Source: Paraburkholderia sp. C35 (GTDB taxonomy: Bacteria > Pseudomonadota > Gammaproteobacteria > Burkholderiales > Burkholderiaceae). Taken from it: a stretch of 64,000 nucleotides of DNA. The notes under the pieces were generated by a model, which saw nothing but the letters and a program-made list of their open reading frames with translations, did no database searches and had not been told where the DNA came from. Location: the NCBI RefSeq assembly GCF_003121405.1, contig NZ_QBUY01000009.1, positions 85,730 to 149,729 on the forward strand. The letters are read 5' to 3'. This document shows, piece by piece, positions 43,685 to 51,839 of the stretch; the first letter of the stretch is position 1; the number at the start of each line of letters is the position of its first letter. The translations under genes and the position numbers were made by a program.

Positions 43685-45073
43685 TCAGCTCTCGTCCGAC
43701 CGTTGCTTCAGCTCGAGCGTTTCCCAAAGCCTTTTCACGATGCGATCAGCATCTTGTGGCGTTCTTGCCGATTCAAGAGCTGTTTGAAGGTCTTCGCGCG
43801 TCAGAACTCCGATGCCAAGGGAGTGCGCCAGCGAAGTGTCGGCGAGTACAGCCAATGGGCGTGCGGAGACGATTACAGGCAGGACGCGAACCGGGTTGTG
43901 GCCAGCAACCTGTAAAGACTGACGCACAGAGGCGGCGCGGTCAGCGAGCTTTCCGAGTTTTCCATCCTTGTTCAACTGTCCGACCGTACATTCAACAAGA
44001 ATGAGTTCGCCTGCAGGAGTCGATGCGACCAGATCTGGGCCGTTTTCGAGAGGTTTGCCGGAGAGAGCCTCGACTGAAAACCCTAGCATGAACAGCAACG
44101 CCGCAACTCCAGTCTCAAAGTCTCGGGAAAATTTCTGATGATGATCTTCGTCCCAGAGATAGCGGCGCAGGACGTTTAATCCTGGATCAAACGTAGCATG
44201 TAGGGCGTAGCGAAGATTTGGCACGCTTCCCGGATCGCCAATCCATCCCATGCACTGAGGTATTTTGTCGTAGCTGGCAAAACACCGGATCACGCTGCTC
44301 TCCGGGATCTCCACCATCAAGCTACCTCGCTGGAATCCTGCTTCGTCGTTTTGCCAGGTCAACTGTGTGCCAGTGTATTGTATGCGCTGCGCGCCCCCGT
44401 TCTTGTTGGCGATTGATAGACCGAGTGAGACTTTTGAAACGTCCATGCTAGGTGATACGATGACCGCCGGGTAGGCAACAGTGCCTTTGACGAGGCTGGT
44501 GAAGTCGATCTGCACGCAGTTGTGAGCCGTGATTTCGAGGAGAGATGTGTGTCGTCGCAACGGGACGTTGTTGACCACTATTGCGAGCTCTTCCATTGAA
44601 GAGAACGGTGTCGAACACGCACGCAGCTCGGCGATAAGAGGCGACTCGTCGAGGTAAAGCTGTTGGCGGGAACTGGAAAGTTCGAGCGTCATTGTGCGCG
44701 ATTCCCCATCACTGAGACCAGACTTCCATAGTTGCAGGTAAGTCGAAATCTCTTCTTCGGTTTCGAGACGCAAGCCAAGTTCGCCAAACGGAGTCTGCAC
44801 ACGCTTCGATGCCAGGTCGCGAACCAGTTGGTCAACTGCGATGTTTGCAGGTTCAAGGCTAAAACAACCTGCAACTATCGAGTCCGTCTCGAAATGTAAG
44901 GTTGGCCGTGATGCCGGTCCGTTAGGCAGGATCAGGTGTCCGTGGAGCAAATCCAGCGAGCCTTCGTGCTTTAGCGCAACGAATGAAAGTGTTGCCGCAC
45001 GATACGCTTCCTTCCAGGAGGAGATCGTATTCAGGAAGGTATCGATATTGGCGGAATTGTGCGGCGACATCAT
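43685..45073 (-). CDS. PD-(D/E)XK-like nuclease-domain protein
   Basis: 462 aa. The first 300 residues are beta-rich and unknown. The C-terminal part (about 325-445) has the order seen in Mrr-like restriction nucleases: FSRDFETGVAALLFMLGFSVEAL (helix with Glu), then ENGPDLVAS (Asp), then ELILVECTVG (Glu), about 14 residues apart. Asp and Glu are in place, but the usual Lys of E-x-K is Thr, as in some divergent members. The ATG at 45073 overlaps the stop of a possible small ORF (TGATG). Last gene of the minus-strand operon with PLD-like and helical proteins. Likely DNA- or RNA-acting effector; catalysis is not assured. Confidence 0.7.
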   Translation of the reverse strand: MMSPHNSANIDTFLNTISSWKEAYRAATLSFVALKHEGSLDLLHGHLILPNGPASRPTLHFETDSIVAGCFSLEPANIAVDQLVRDLASKRVQTPFGELGLRLETEEEISTYLQLWKSGLSDGESRTMTLELSSSRQQLYLDESPLIAELRACSTPFSSMEELAIVVNNVPLRRHTSLLEITAHNCVQIDFTSLVKGTVAYPAVIVSPSMDVSKVSLGLSIANKNGGAQRIQYTGTQLTWQNDEAGFQRGSLMVEIPESSVIRCFASYDKIPQCMGWIGDPGSVPNLRYALHATFDPGLNVLRRYLWDEDHHQKFSRDFETGVAALLFMLGFSVEALSGKPLENGPDLVASTPAGELILVECTVGQLNKDGKLGKLADRAASVRQSLQVAGHNPVRVLPVIVSARPLAVLADTSLAHSLGIGVLTREDLQTALESARTPQDADRIVKRLWETLELKQRSDES

Positions 45074-45255
45074 CAGAAGTTCCTCTTATTAGCTATTAAC
45101 GCGGGATAGCGATGCGCGTAGCACTCGGAAGCGGAGCAAGAGTGGTACTCCGGCATCCCTAAAGATCGTGTGTGTATAGCAGTACAAGAGCGTGAAGCCT
45201 GTCCACCATGACGTTTTCCGTCCAGGTGAGAGCAGCGCTCGTTATAGTCGCTCAT
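45073..45255 (-). CDS. Possible 60-aa Cys/His-rich protein
   Basis: 60 codons, MSDYNERCSHLDGKRHGGQ... ending ALIANKRNF, with five Cys and several His (C8, C24, then C-S-A-S-E-C near 41-46). It exactly fills the 197-bp gap between two genes of the operon, starts 15 bp after the upstream stop, and its TGA overlaps the next ATG (TGATG). A GTG at 45258 is an alternative start. Not recognised; the case is the packing, not the sequence. Confidence 0.4.
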   Translation of the reverse strand: MSDYNERCSHLDGKRHGGQASRSCTAIHTRSLGMPEYHSCSASECYAHRYPALIANKRNF

Positions 45256-45269
45256 CACCTGAGAGTACC

Positions 45270-47186
45270 TCAACAGCTTGCCAGTATTTTCTTGACGAGC
45301 TTTGCGTGGTCTGAATCGAAGTGTCTCGATGATTCATGACGCTTGATCATCGCAAGATAATGATTGATGACGTGTCGGAGGTCGAAGCCGTATTCAATGC
45401 ACGCGGCTTTAAGAGCATCGATCGTGAAGCCATTGTTGTGCAGTGTGAGAAGGACACTCATGAAACGACGGTCGGGAGAGACGTAGTGGACTAATGCCTC
45501 GGAAAGCTGGCTCCCCAAACAAACGCTGGTTTCCGCGGCTTCACATGGGCTAACGTGTGCAAAAAGCGTGACAAGCGCGTTGCTCCAGAAATCAGGTGTC
45601 GACGGCTCTGTTTGTATCGCGTCGCGGACACATCGCTCGACCGCATGCCAAAGATTTGTCCGCTCATGGCAATCTACTTGGACCCTGACTGCGGCCACGG
45701 CTATGGCAACGAAGAATTGCGCCGCATTGTGCTCGGCATGACCATTGGAATGTCGGAGCCAGTTTCTCTCCCGCGTTCGTCGTAAGCTTTCCCACAGGCG
45801 AAGAATCCATCGATCTGGTGCCGCGACTTTACTCACTATATGTGCGGAGAGCCTGCTCAGGAGATGCATCTGCTCGGTCAACATCGACCCAACACCCGGG
45901 TAGTCGATTTCACTTTCAAACAGATATTCGATCGGTGCTGCTACCTGGCCATGTTCTGGCTGAACCTGATGGGCAAGTACCGTTGAAGCGGCGATTGCTC
46001 GGTACACACGTTCTGATCCACCGGCGGCAGCAACCCATTCCCGCCAATCTTCGCGCGGTGAAACGCGTTGTGACAGTTCCTCCATCAGAAACATCCGCAC
46101 ATCAAGGCAAATCCCCAACGCTTCCTTGGATGAGCGGAAGCGCTTTCGAGCTCCTCCAACCATCACGCTCCTCTCCAGCCATGCCCAGGCGAGGGAAGTC
46201 GCGTCAGTTCTTGAGAAAAGTGCATCCAGAATCTGGTGTGCTGCTGAACGGAGTTTTGCGAAATCGGAATCGAGTTCGTTGGGCTGGCCTCTTGGAGCGA
46301 CCTTTAGATATCCTTCGTCGTCGAGCACAGTAGCGTCGATCGCAGAATAGGCCTGCTCAAGGGCTACGGCAGCGAGCGAACCCGACACGAGGAAGGTTCC
46401 GGCGTTGTCGAATGCAGGTGGCGACGCCCGGAGCATCAAGGCGATGGACTCGGGCGACCGTCCGTGTTCACCGGGTCGCAACGCGCGCTTGACCAACGAG
46501 GGATGTGGCAGGTCCGTCAGCAGTGCGAGGATCTCCGTGCATTCTGCTCTGAGTAAGGCATTGACAACAAACGACCATCGGATGTTCGCCCAGTTATCGA
46601 GATCGTGCTGCCAGGCGACATCAATGGACGGGGCTGAGGCGAACAGCTCGCAATCCCGACGAATGCTTCGTGCATACCTGCCTGCAAAAGAAAAGGCCAG
46701 GTCAGGGTCGGCTTTGAGTTCGTCGACCCCTCTGCGGACGTGTGCAAGTGCGGCCTCTCTGCCAGAGACGTCCTCGCGCAATCTTTGGCAAAGATGTTCC
46801 TCAAACGCTTCCTGAGCTCCGAGCTTGTCCAATCCATAGAATCGGGGACAGACCAATTTCCCGCTGGCCAGTGTCGTCAGGAACACAGATACGATGGACT
46901 GACCGAGCAAGACCGCTATGCCCCACTGGCCAGGGTGAATCGGACCTTCCTCAAGCCAGACCGGTCTTTCCACGAATTCGGCCATGTCGGTGAGGCCTGC
47001 TTCACGCAAACGGGCCGCAATTTCAGACGTGTCTGTTCGGCCTGAATCCACGCCGTCATCGTCAGACGAGAACTCGGCTACCCACCATTTTGAGAGCGCA
47101 TCATCGATTTTCTCTCGTGGCGCCGAATCAAGGAGAGCGCGAGCCGCCGCAATTCCGTCTTCGCCCAATCTTCCATATAGTTTCAT
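45270..47186 (-). CDS. 638-aa helical protein of unknown function in nuclease operon
   Basis: Soluble, overwhelmingly helical and rich in Leu, Ala and Arg throughout, with many Trp (for example WLEEGPIHPGQWGIAVLLGQS near 77-97 and RWILRLWESLRRTRERNWLR near 480). No signal peptide, and no nucleotide-binding or nuclease motif found. It looks like a large helical-repeat scaffold or sensor. Placed 62 bp after the PLD-like gene and before the small ORF and the PD-(D/E)XK-like gene on the same strand, so it should act with them. SD-like GAGGGAAAAA precedes its ATG. Confidence 0.7.
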   Translation of the reverse strand: MKLYGRLGEDGIAAARALLDSAPREKIDDALSKWWVAEFSSDDDGVDSGRTDTSEIAARLREAGLTDMAEFVERPVWLEEGPIHPGQWGIAVLLGQSIVSVFLTTLASGKLVCPRFYGLDKLGAQEAFEEHLCQRLREDVSGREAALAHVRRGVDELKADPDLAFSFAGRYARSIRRDCELFASAPSIDVAWQHDLDNWANIRWSFVVNALLRAECTEILALLTDLPHPSLVKRALRPGEHGRSPESIALMLRASPPAFDNAGTFLVSGSLAAVALEQAYSAIDATVLDDEGYLKVAPRGQPNELDSDFAKLRSAAHQILDALFSRTDATSLAWAWLERSVMVGGARKRFRSSKEALGICLDVRMFLMEELSQRVSPREDWREWVAAAGGSERVYRAIAASTVLAHQVQPEHGQVAAPIEYLFESEIDYPGVGSMLTEQMHLLSRLSAHIVSKVAAPDRWILRLWESLRRTRERNWLRHSNGHAEHNAAQFFVAIAVAAVRVQVDCHERTNLWHAVERCVRDAIQTEPSTPDFWSNALVTLFAHVSPCEAAETSVCLGSQLSEALVHYVSPDRRFMSVLLTLHNNGFTIDALKAACIEYGFDLRHVINHYLAMIKRHESSRHFDSDHAKLVKKILASC

Positions 47187-47248
47187 TTTTTCCCTCGGAG
47201 CATCACGAATTCCTGCAAGAATTGAATTGCGCTGATGCGAACTGCTTC

Positions 47249-48898
47249 TCAGGTTTCATCTGGTGGCGGCTCCAGTCGTTTGGCCGCCGCTTCTTTGTAC
47301 GCCTTCCAGTAATCGCCCAGTGCGGTTGACCGACTCCAGACTTTGCTTACGAGGCGGCGTATTGCGAGGGGGGCTGGCAACAACACCATGACGCCGATTC
47401 GTTCTCCAAGTTCGTTGAAGCTGGGGCCACAGTGCCAGACCGTATCGTCGACGATGAGATAGCGATCGTGGATGATGGAGTCCACGCCACCGGGCATCAC
47501 CCTTACTTGTGGCGACGAGACGTTCGGGAGCTTTGTAAGGTGCTGGAGGTCTGCAGCGAACACATCACCTAACAGCGTCCCAGGTACGGAAGCGTCGGGC
47601 GCCTCTCCTAGCAGACCCCTCAGGCCTGTCAGTATCTTGACGTTCACACTCTGGTGCGGATTGCGCAACGCAAACTGCCTCGTTTCCCGTGGTCCGAAAA
47701 ACGGATCGACCAGCATTACTCGCCTGCGAGCACCAGCGACAAGGTGAGCCACAAAATCTTCGGCTTCCTGCCGGCGATCGACCCTTTCCTGGTTCGTAGG
47801 ATTCACAGACGTCACGCCAAACAGCTTTTGCGGAGCATCGAATCTCTTTCTGCGTAGGCGTGTGCGTTCGCGTAGCCTGAAAAGTCTGATGCGAGCTGAA
47901 TCAGTCGCAGCCTGGCCAACAAGGATGCTTGGCCCTTTTGTCTGATTCGCTACGGTGAAAGAGCTTTTAGGCTTCCTTCGCCCACCCGTAGGCACACGAA
48001 CTTCACGTTGGCTGGTAACGAGGCCGATGTCAACTCCGACCTGATTCAACCAGGGCAGTGGTTCGACGAGACGTAGAAGCCCACGTCGAGCGCATATCAC
48101 GGCGTATCCAACCTGGTCAGATGGTTGTGGGTACCGAATCGCGGCATACCCAGTGGAATCGAGTTTCAATACCTCTAGTGATGACCAGCCGCTGACGCGT
48201 CGCTGTGCGACGATAACCGACAGCGTCGACAAGTCAGCGATGCCTCGCTGGCCGTTGCGTCTGGGCGAGCCGTATATCGTCAAAGTTTCGTTCCCCCCGT
48301 CATCACTTTCTGACTGGAACGTGGCAACCTTCGAGCACACCGGGTCGGGAGCCACGAGCGCGAGGGCTCCCAACCATTCATCGTGCTCAAAGGGATCGAA
48401 GTTAAGGTTGTTGAGCAGCCAGTCGCGAAGTGCCGGCGAGCGCCCCAGCGCACGGATTGACAGAGGTACTTCCACCATCGGAACTTGCCGTTGGATTCTG
48501 GGACCGTCGTGCCACGGGAAGGCAAACGGCAAAGCGACGCCCACGCTGAATTGCCCGTATGCGGGTTCCGCAAGCAACGCCACCGCCTCCGCGGTCACCA
48601 TCCCTTCGAGGTCCAGCCTGACGTCTCCCCGTGCGGCGGCTTCATACCAATCGAGCGCATCTCGTGTTTTGCATTTACGGGCGGTGAATCCGCATGTCCA
48701 TCCTTTGTGACCGGGGATCGGCCATGGTTTTGCTCCAGCTGACCACCCGGAAGGAGCTGACATATCGAACGGGAACAGTTCGACCCATGCGAATAGGAGG
48801 TAATGCTTCTTGTCGCCGCGCGCGGTCGCCAGGCGAATCAACGCTTCAGGATAGTCCTCGACAAGTTGTTCCTTCCATTGAATAACCGCATCATTCAT
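47249..48898 (-). CDS. Protein with C-terminal phospholipase-D-like nuclease domain
   Basis: 549 aa from ATG 48898, chosen because AAGGA lies 7 bp before it; the frame stays open to 49195, but that extension is not protein-like. Residues about 1-330 are an unknown domain beginning NDAVIQWKEQLVEDYPEALIRLA. The last 180 residues are PLD-like: RRVMLVDPFFGPRETRQFAL, then SIIHDRYLIVDDTVWHCGPSFNELG, which holds one HxR/K-x4-D motif (H-D-R-Y-L-I-V-D) and the following Gly-Ser-like GPSFN. Only one such motif is present, so it would dimerise. From memory the layout is like proteins annotated VPA1262, but I am not sure. First full gene of the operon. Confidence 0.75.
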   Translation of the reverse strand: MNDAVIQWKEQLVEDYPEALIRLATARGDKKHYLLFAWVELFPFDMSAPSGWSAGAKPWPIPGHKGWTCGFTARKCKTRDALDWYEAAARGDVRLDLEGMVTAEAVALLAEPAYGQFSVGVALPFAFPWHDGPRIQRQVPMVEVPLSIRALGRSPALRDWLLNNLNFDPFEHDEWLGALALVAPDPVCSKVATFQSESDDGGNETLTIYGSPRRNGQRGIADLSTLSVIVAQRRVSGWSSLEVLKLDSTGYAAIRYPQPSDQVGYAVICARRGLLRLVEPLPWLNQVGVDIGLVTSQREVRVPTGGRRKPKSSFTVANQTKGPSILVGQAATDSARIRLFRLRERTRLRRKRFDAPQKLFGVTSVNPTNQERVDRRQEAEDFVAHLVAGARRRVMLVDPFFGPRETRQFALRNPHQSVNVKILTGLRGLLGEAPDASVPGTLLGDVFAADLQHLTKLPNVSSPQVRVMPGGVDSIIHDRYLIVDDTVWHCGPSFNELGERIGVMVLLPAPLAIRRLVSKVWSRSTALGDYWKAYKEAAAKRLEPPPDET

Positions 48899-48947
48899 AT
48901 CTGGTCCTTGAGTTGCCGTGGTATCGGGCTCGCGAGGAGAGTGAAGT

Positions 48948-49184
48948 TCACAAGCGGTATTGAAAGCGTCGAGGTTGGCGCGATGGAGCGCGGTTTTGGG
49001 CCACGGTGGCTGAGTGTGCCAGTTGCCCAATGTCGTGGACAACGAATCCCGAACCGGCTTCCCCTGCGAGAAAGGCTCGTGCGAGCGCGAAGAACTCCTC
49101 GTCGGCACGTTGTTCAAGCCTTTGACGCTGGCTTGAGACGCAGGCCAAGGTGTAGCGTTTCTGGTGATCATGTGTCGTAGACAC
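48948..49184 (-). CDS. Possible 78-aa leader protein of nuclease operon
   Basis: MSTTHDHQKRYTLACVSSQ... then QRADEEFFALARAFLAGEAG, helical in the middle and less convincing at the end. It ends 49 bp before the PLD-like ATG, and an inverted repeat (49188-49211) lies just upstream. The ribosome site is distant (AGGAAGG, 12 bp). An in-frame start of the PLD-like gene overlaps it in another frame, so only one can be used. Low confidence. Confidence 0.28.
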   Translation of the reverse strand: MSTTHDHQKRYTLACVSSQRQRLEQRADEEFFALARAFLAGEAGSGFVVHDIGQLAHSATVAQNRAPSRQPRRFQYRL

Positions 49185-49187
49185 CTT

Positions 49188-49211
49188 CCTGACACAGGAC
49201 TCTGTGTCAGG
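49188..49211. promoter_or_regulatory. Perfect inverted repeat upstream of nuclease operon
   Basis: CCTGACACAG, four bases (GACT), CTGTGTCAGG. The 10-bp arms match exactly. It lies about 290 bp before the PLD-like start and 4 bp before the possible leader ORF; a candidate operator or RNA hairpin. Confidence 0.5.
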
Positions 49212-49429
49212 CTTACCTCGATAACAGTTCTCCCCCCAAAAATCGTAACAAACTCTTTACTGTGAACTGTTGCAGATTCAGAACTTTTTTACAAAAGATA
49301 GCGAATGGAGTTTATTCCTGAATTGTGCATTTGCACATTTCAGCGTCCGGGGCAATTCTTTGCGACTTTCATTCGAAAGTACAGTCGAGAAATGAGTTCC
49401 GGAGCGAAGAGCGCGATCAGATAAAAAAC

Positions 49430-49459
49430 TTGCCTTTTCTAGACCATATAGTCTACACT
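49430..49459 (+). promoter_or_regulatory. Promoter with NemR-like TetR box, unit A
   Basis: TTGCCT at 49430-49435, an 18-bp spacer and TACACT at 49454-49459. The spacer holds TAGACCATATAGTCTA (49440-49455), one mismatch in symmetry from TAGACC-N4-GGTCTA, the published NemR recognition palindrome of Escherichia coli. No protein-coding gene follows on this strand before a strong terminator. Confidence 0.55.
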
Positions 49460-49465
49460 AGCCAC

Positions 49466-49593
49466 TGGGATGTTTGTCGTGATGAGGTTGGGCCAAGCGG
49501 ATTGGTCCAAGGGTGTCGACTCCCATATTCTGGCAGCGAACTTTGGCGTGCTCCAGAATATTGAACAGCCGGCCCGAGTGGCCGGTTTTTTTT
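49466..49593 (+). ncRNA. Candidate small RNA, unit A
   Basis: About 128 nt from the expected start of the promoter at 49430-49459 to the end of the terminator at 49567-49593, with no good ORF. Only promoter and terminator signals support it. A 79-codon ORF (49325-49564) overlaps but starts upstream of the promoter and lacks a ribosome site. Confidence 0.35.
49567..49593 (+). terminator. Strong rho-independent terminator, unit A
   Basis: 8-bp stem (AGCCGGCC with GGCCGGTT, one G-U), loop CGAGT and a run of eight T. No annotated gene on the plus strand ends at it. Confidence 0.85.
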
Positions 49594-49751
49594 GGCCAGG
49601 TGCTATTGAGGTAGGTTGCCCGATACATAGCGGGCGAAAAGGCTTCGGGCGGTGCAAGGACTCGGTCGTGCCGCCGATGTCTTAATTGCTCGAAGAAAGA
49701 GAGGGGGAGCTAGAGCGAACCTTGTGCTAACCGCTGAACGGTCAGTCTGTA

Positions 49752-50183
49752 CTAGACGGCATCCGTCAGTTCGAACAATGCCTTGCGGAGCATTTTCGCA
49801 CGCGCGCGTCCGAAATCAGCTTCGAACCCGCTTTGCGCAGTTTTCCATTCAACTGACGCAAGCTGGTAGAGTGTTCGCCCGGCCTCCGTCAGTTGGAAAC
49901 CAAAGGCTTTGCCGTCGCTCGCGTTCTTTCCCGATGTGACGTAGCCGTCCCGTTGCAATGGTTTGAGTGCACGTAACAGTGTCGTGCGCTCCATGACCAT
50001 ATGTTCAGCAAGTTCGGCCATTGTCGAACTCGAACTGCCTTTGAGCTTGCCCAGGATGGTGTATTGAGCGGCAGTGACACCGAGTTGTCCGAGACGGCGC
50101 TCATATAGTTGAGTGATATACCTCGCTGCCTGGCGCAAAGCGAAGCAGTTGCAGTCGTCGAGCAGGGAAGAGTTAGCGTTCAT
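49752..50183 (-). CDS. MarR-family transcriptional regulator (DxxCxC group)
   Basis: 143 aa. Winged-helix core VTAAQYTILGKLKGSSSSTMAELAEHMVMERTTLLRALKPLQRDG, wing SGKNASDGKAFGFQLT; the N-terminus has LDDCNCFALRQAARYITQLYERRL, the same D-x2-C-x-C feature as the MarR protein at 8.8-9.3 kb, and the two proteins are visibly related. Upstream of its start (50205-50275) are imperfect repeats of the type TATTTCGTATGG / TATTACGATATGG in one orientation each, possible autoregulatory sites. The genes on both sides are far away and its targets are unknown. Confidence 0.9.
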   Translation of the reverse strand: MNANSSLLDDCNCFALRQAARYITQLYERRLGQLGVTAAQYTILGKLKGSSSSTMAELAEHMVMERTTLLRALKPLQRDGYVTSGKNASDGKAFGFQLTEAGRTLYQLASVEWKTAQSGFEADFGRARAKMLRKALFELTDAV

Positions 50184-51151
50184 GTCGGTAGCTTATGTAG
50201 ACGCAATGCCATACGAAATAAGGTTTTTCCATGAGTCAGCTCGTGTAATAGGCATTGTATTACGATATGGTTTGCAATGCTGATCATTGATGATGCACCG
50301 AAAACGTTGCAGGGTTCACGAGGTCACCGAAGCTCTGACGGAAAGATTGCGAACCTGCGGTGGGATGGTGCTTTGTCAGTCGTCCCGGTCTTTTTGTGTT
50401 TGCTTATCAATTTGATGAAACGCGCCTCATCAAAGAAGCTGACTCGATGGCAATCGCTGGCGTCAATATTGCGCGTCGCTGTGCGAGAACCGAACTTCGA
50501 GACGCATCAGTCTGTTGCTATTTTTGACAACATTCGGCGATGCTACTTCTCTTAAAATCGCGGCTCGGATTTTGCGAGAATGGAGCAAATCATCAGCTGG
50601 ATATTCACTGCGCTGACGCGCGCCCTAACGTCGTTCGTATGCACGATCACAGCACGGCGTAGTCCACGAAACGGAACTGGGATAAATCGCCGAGAGCCTC
50701 AGGCTACGCGAGGTTGGTCAATAGTCCTTCTATCGGCAATTGCGGGGATGCTAATCGGAGTTGCTTTGAGTGCAACTGAAACAGCGCTCCTTTACCACGA
50801 GCTGTTCTCCGCTATGCCCCGAAGTATCGTGCACGCATTGGTTTCGTTGCTTTCCGTTTAGGCTGGTCACGTCAGGGGCCAGCTAAACGCTTCGGCTGAT
50901 CAAATCTGCAATTCAGTTTCACGATTCCGATTCTCGTGCGACCCAATGTTTGTTTATACAATCATATGGGAGCTGCAAGATAGTGGAAAATTTCGCAGCG
51001 TTACGTCATGTCGCCGGGTTGTGAGATTTGATGTGGTCTGATATTCCGCTTTACACCATCTACCTTTGCGGCTTGCTTAGGCGGCGTTAGCGAGAGTGGT
51101 CGCGTGATCCGGTATCAGTGACATGTGCAAGCACTGAAGGAGCGAGAACTG
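50184..51151. other. Gene-poor stretch with one possible small membrane protein
   Basis: About 970 bp. The only open frame worth a note is plus strand 50580-50861 (93 aa), with one convincing membrane helix (WSIVLLSAIAGMLIGVAL, about residues 46-63) but a poor ribosome site. A frame at 50277-50555 is basic and unconvincing. The 50900-51060 part is AT-rich. No terminator or RNA gene was recognised. Confidence 0.45.
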
Positions 51152-51598
51152 ATGTCGACGAAGATCACTAGTCTGTCTATATTTGCGAGCATATGCCTGA
51201 TCAGTGCACCCGTCTTGAGCGCGAATGCCCAATCGCTTGATTCGGCGCTGGATTGCCAGGCCACTCCGCATGCGTTCGTCAGTGACCTGATGCGGGATCA
51301 CAAAATCGCGCCAACGCCTGTTCATGTCGAGTCGAACTCGGTTAACGCGTTTAGGACTGTGGACGGCGGTGACGTATCAGCCTTGGGTTTCAACGTTGGC
51401 GCCGTCGTAGGCTATCAGGCAAACGACCCACTGTTTCGCAGCGGGAAAGGTCGGCCGATCGAAAGGCCGCTTTACGGCGTCGTTGTCTCAGCGTCGGTCG
51501 ATGCCGTTAGCGCGAAGCTGCAAGACGCCAAGTTGCACGCGACAGTTCATCAAGTTGTTCCGATGGTGATGACAGCGATCGTGTGCGAACCTCAGTAG
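51152..51598 (+). CDS. Exported protein of unknown function
   Basis: 148 aa with a signal peptide (about 27 residues, ending SANAQ). Mature part has two Cys (ALDCQATP and the C-terminal AIVCEPQ) that could form a disulfide joining the two ends. The ATG at 51152 has AAGGAG 9 bp upstream, so the start is secure. No family recognised; it is monocistronic, with the nearest plus-strand gene far away. Size and two cysteines are like small periplasmic binding or stress proteins, but no name can be given. Confidence 0.7.
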   Translation: MSTKITSLSIFASICLISAPVLSANAQSLDSALDCQATPHAFVSDLMRDHKIAPTPVHVESNSVNAFRTVDGGDVSALGFNVGAVVGYQANDPLFRSGKGRPIERPLYGVVVSASVDAVSAKLQDAKLHATVHQVVPMVMTAIVCEPQ

Positions 51599-51813
51599 GC
51601 GCAACCTTAGTCAACACATCGTTTCGCGAATACTCTTACGGCAGGCGCAACCCGTCGAGGTTAATCAGTAGTCTGGTCACGCTCACGAAAATATTCTCCG
51701 ACTCTGAATCTTATAGTTTGCCGACTTGAGACCTATCGAGCCGTCGCGCAAAGCGGTCTGTTGTACCGTCGCGTCGCAGTAATCCATAGTAACTAGTGAC
51801 CCTCTATCTTTCA

Positions 51814-51829
51814 TGGACTATATGGTCTA
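51814..51829 (+). promoter_or_regulatory. NemR-like TetR box, unit B
   Basis: TGGACTATATGGTCTA, related to the box at 49440-49455 when read in the other direction (13 of 14 central bases the same). A -10-like TATCAT (51828-51833) overlaps its right edge in the same register as TACACT in unit A; no good -35 box is visible. Confidence 0.5.
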
Positions 51830-51839
51830 TCATGCGGCC

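Noticed and set aside
48898..49195. 99-residue N-terminal extension of the PLD-like protein
   Set aside because: Pro/Ser/His-rich, begins inside the inverted repeat, and a better start with AAGGA spacing is at 48898.
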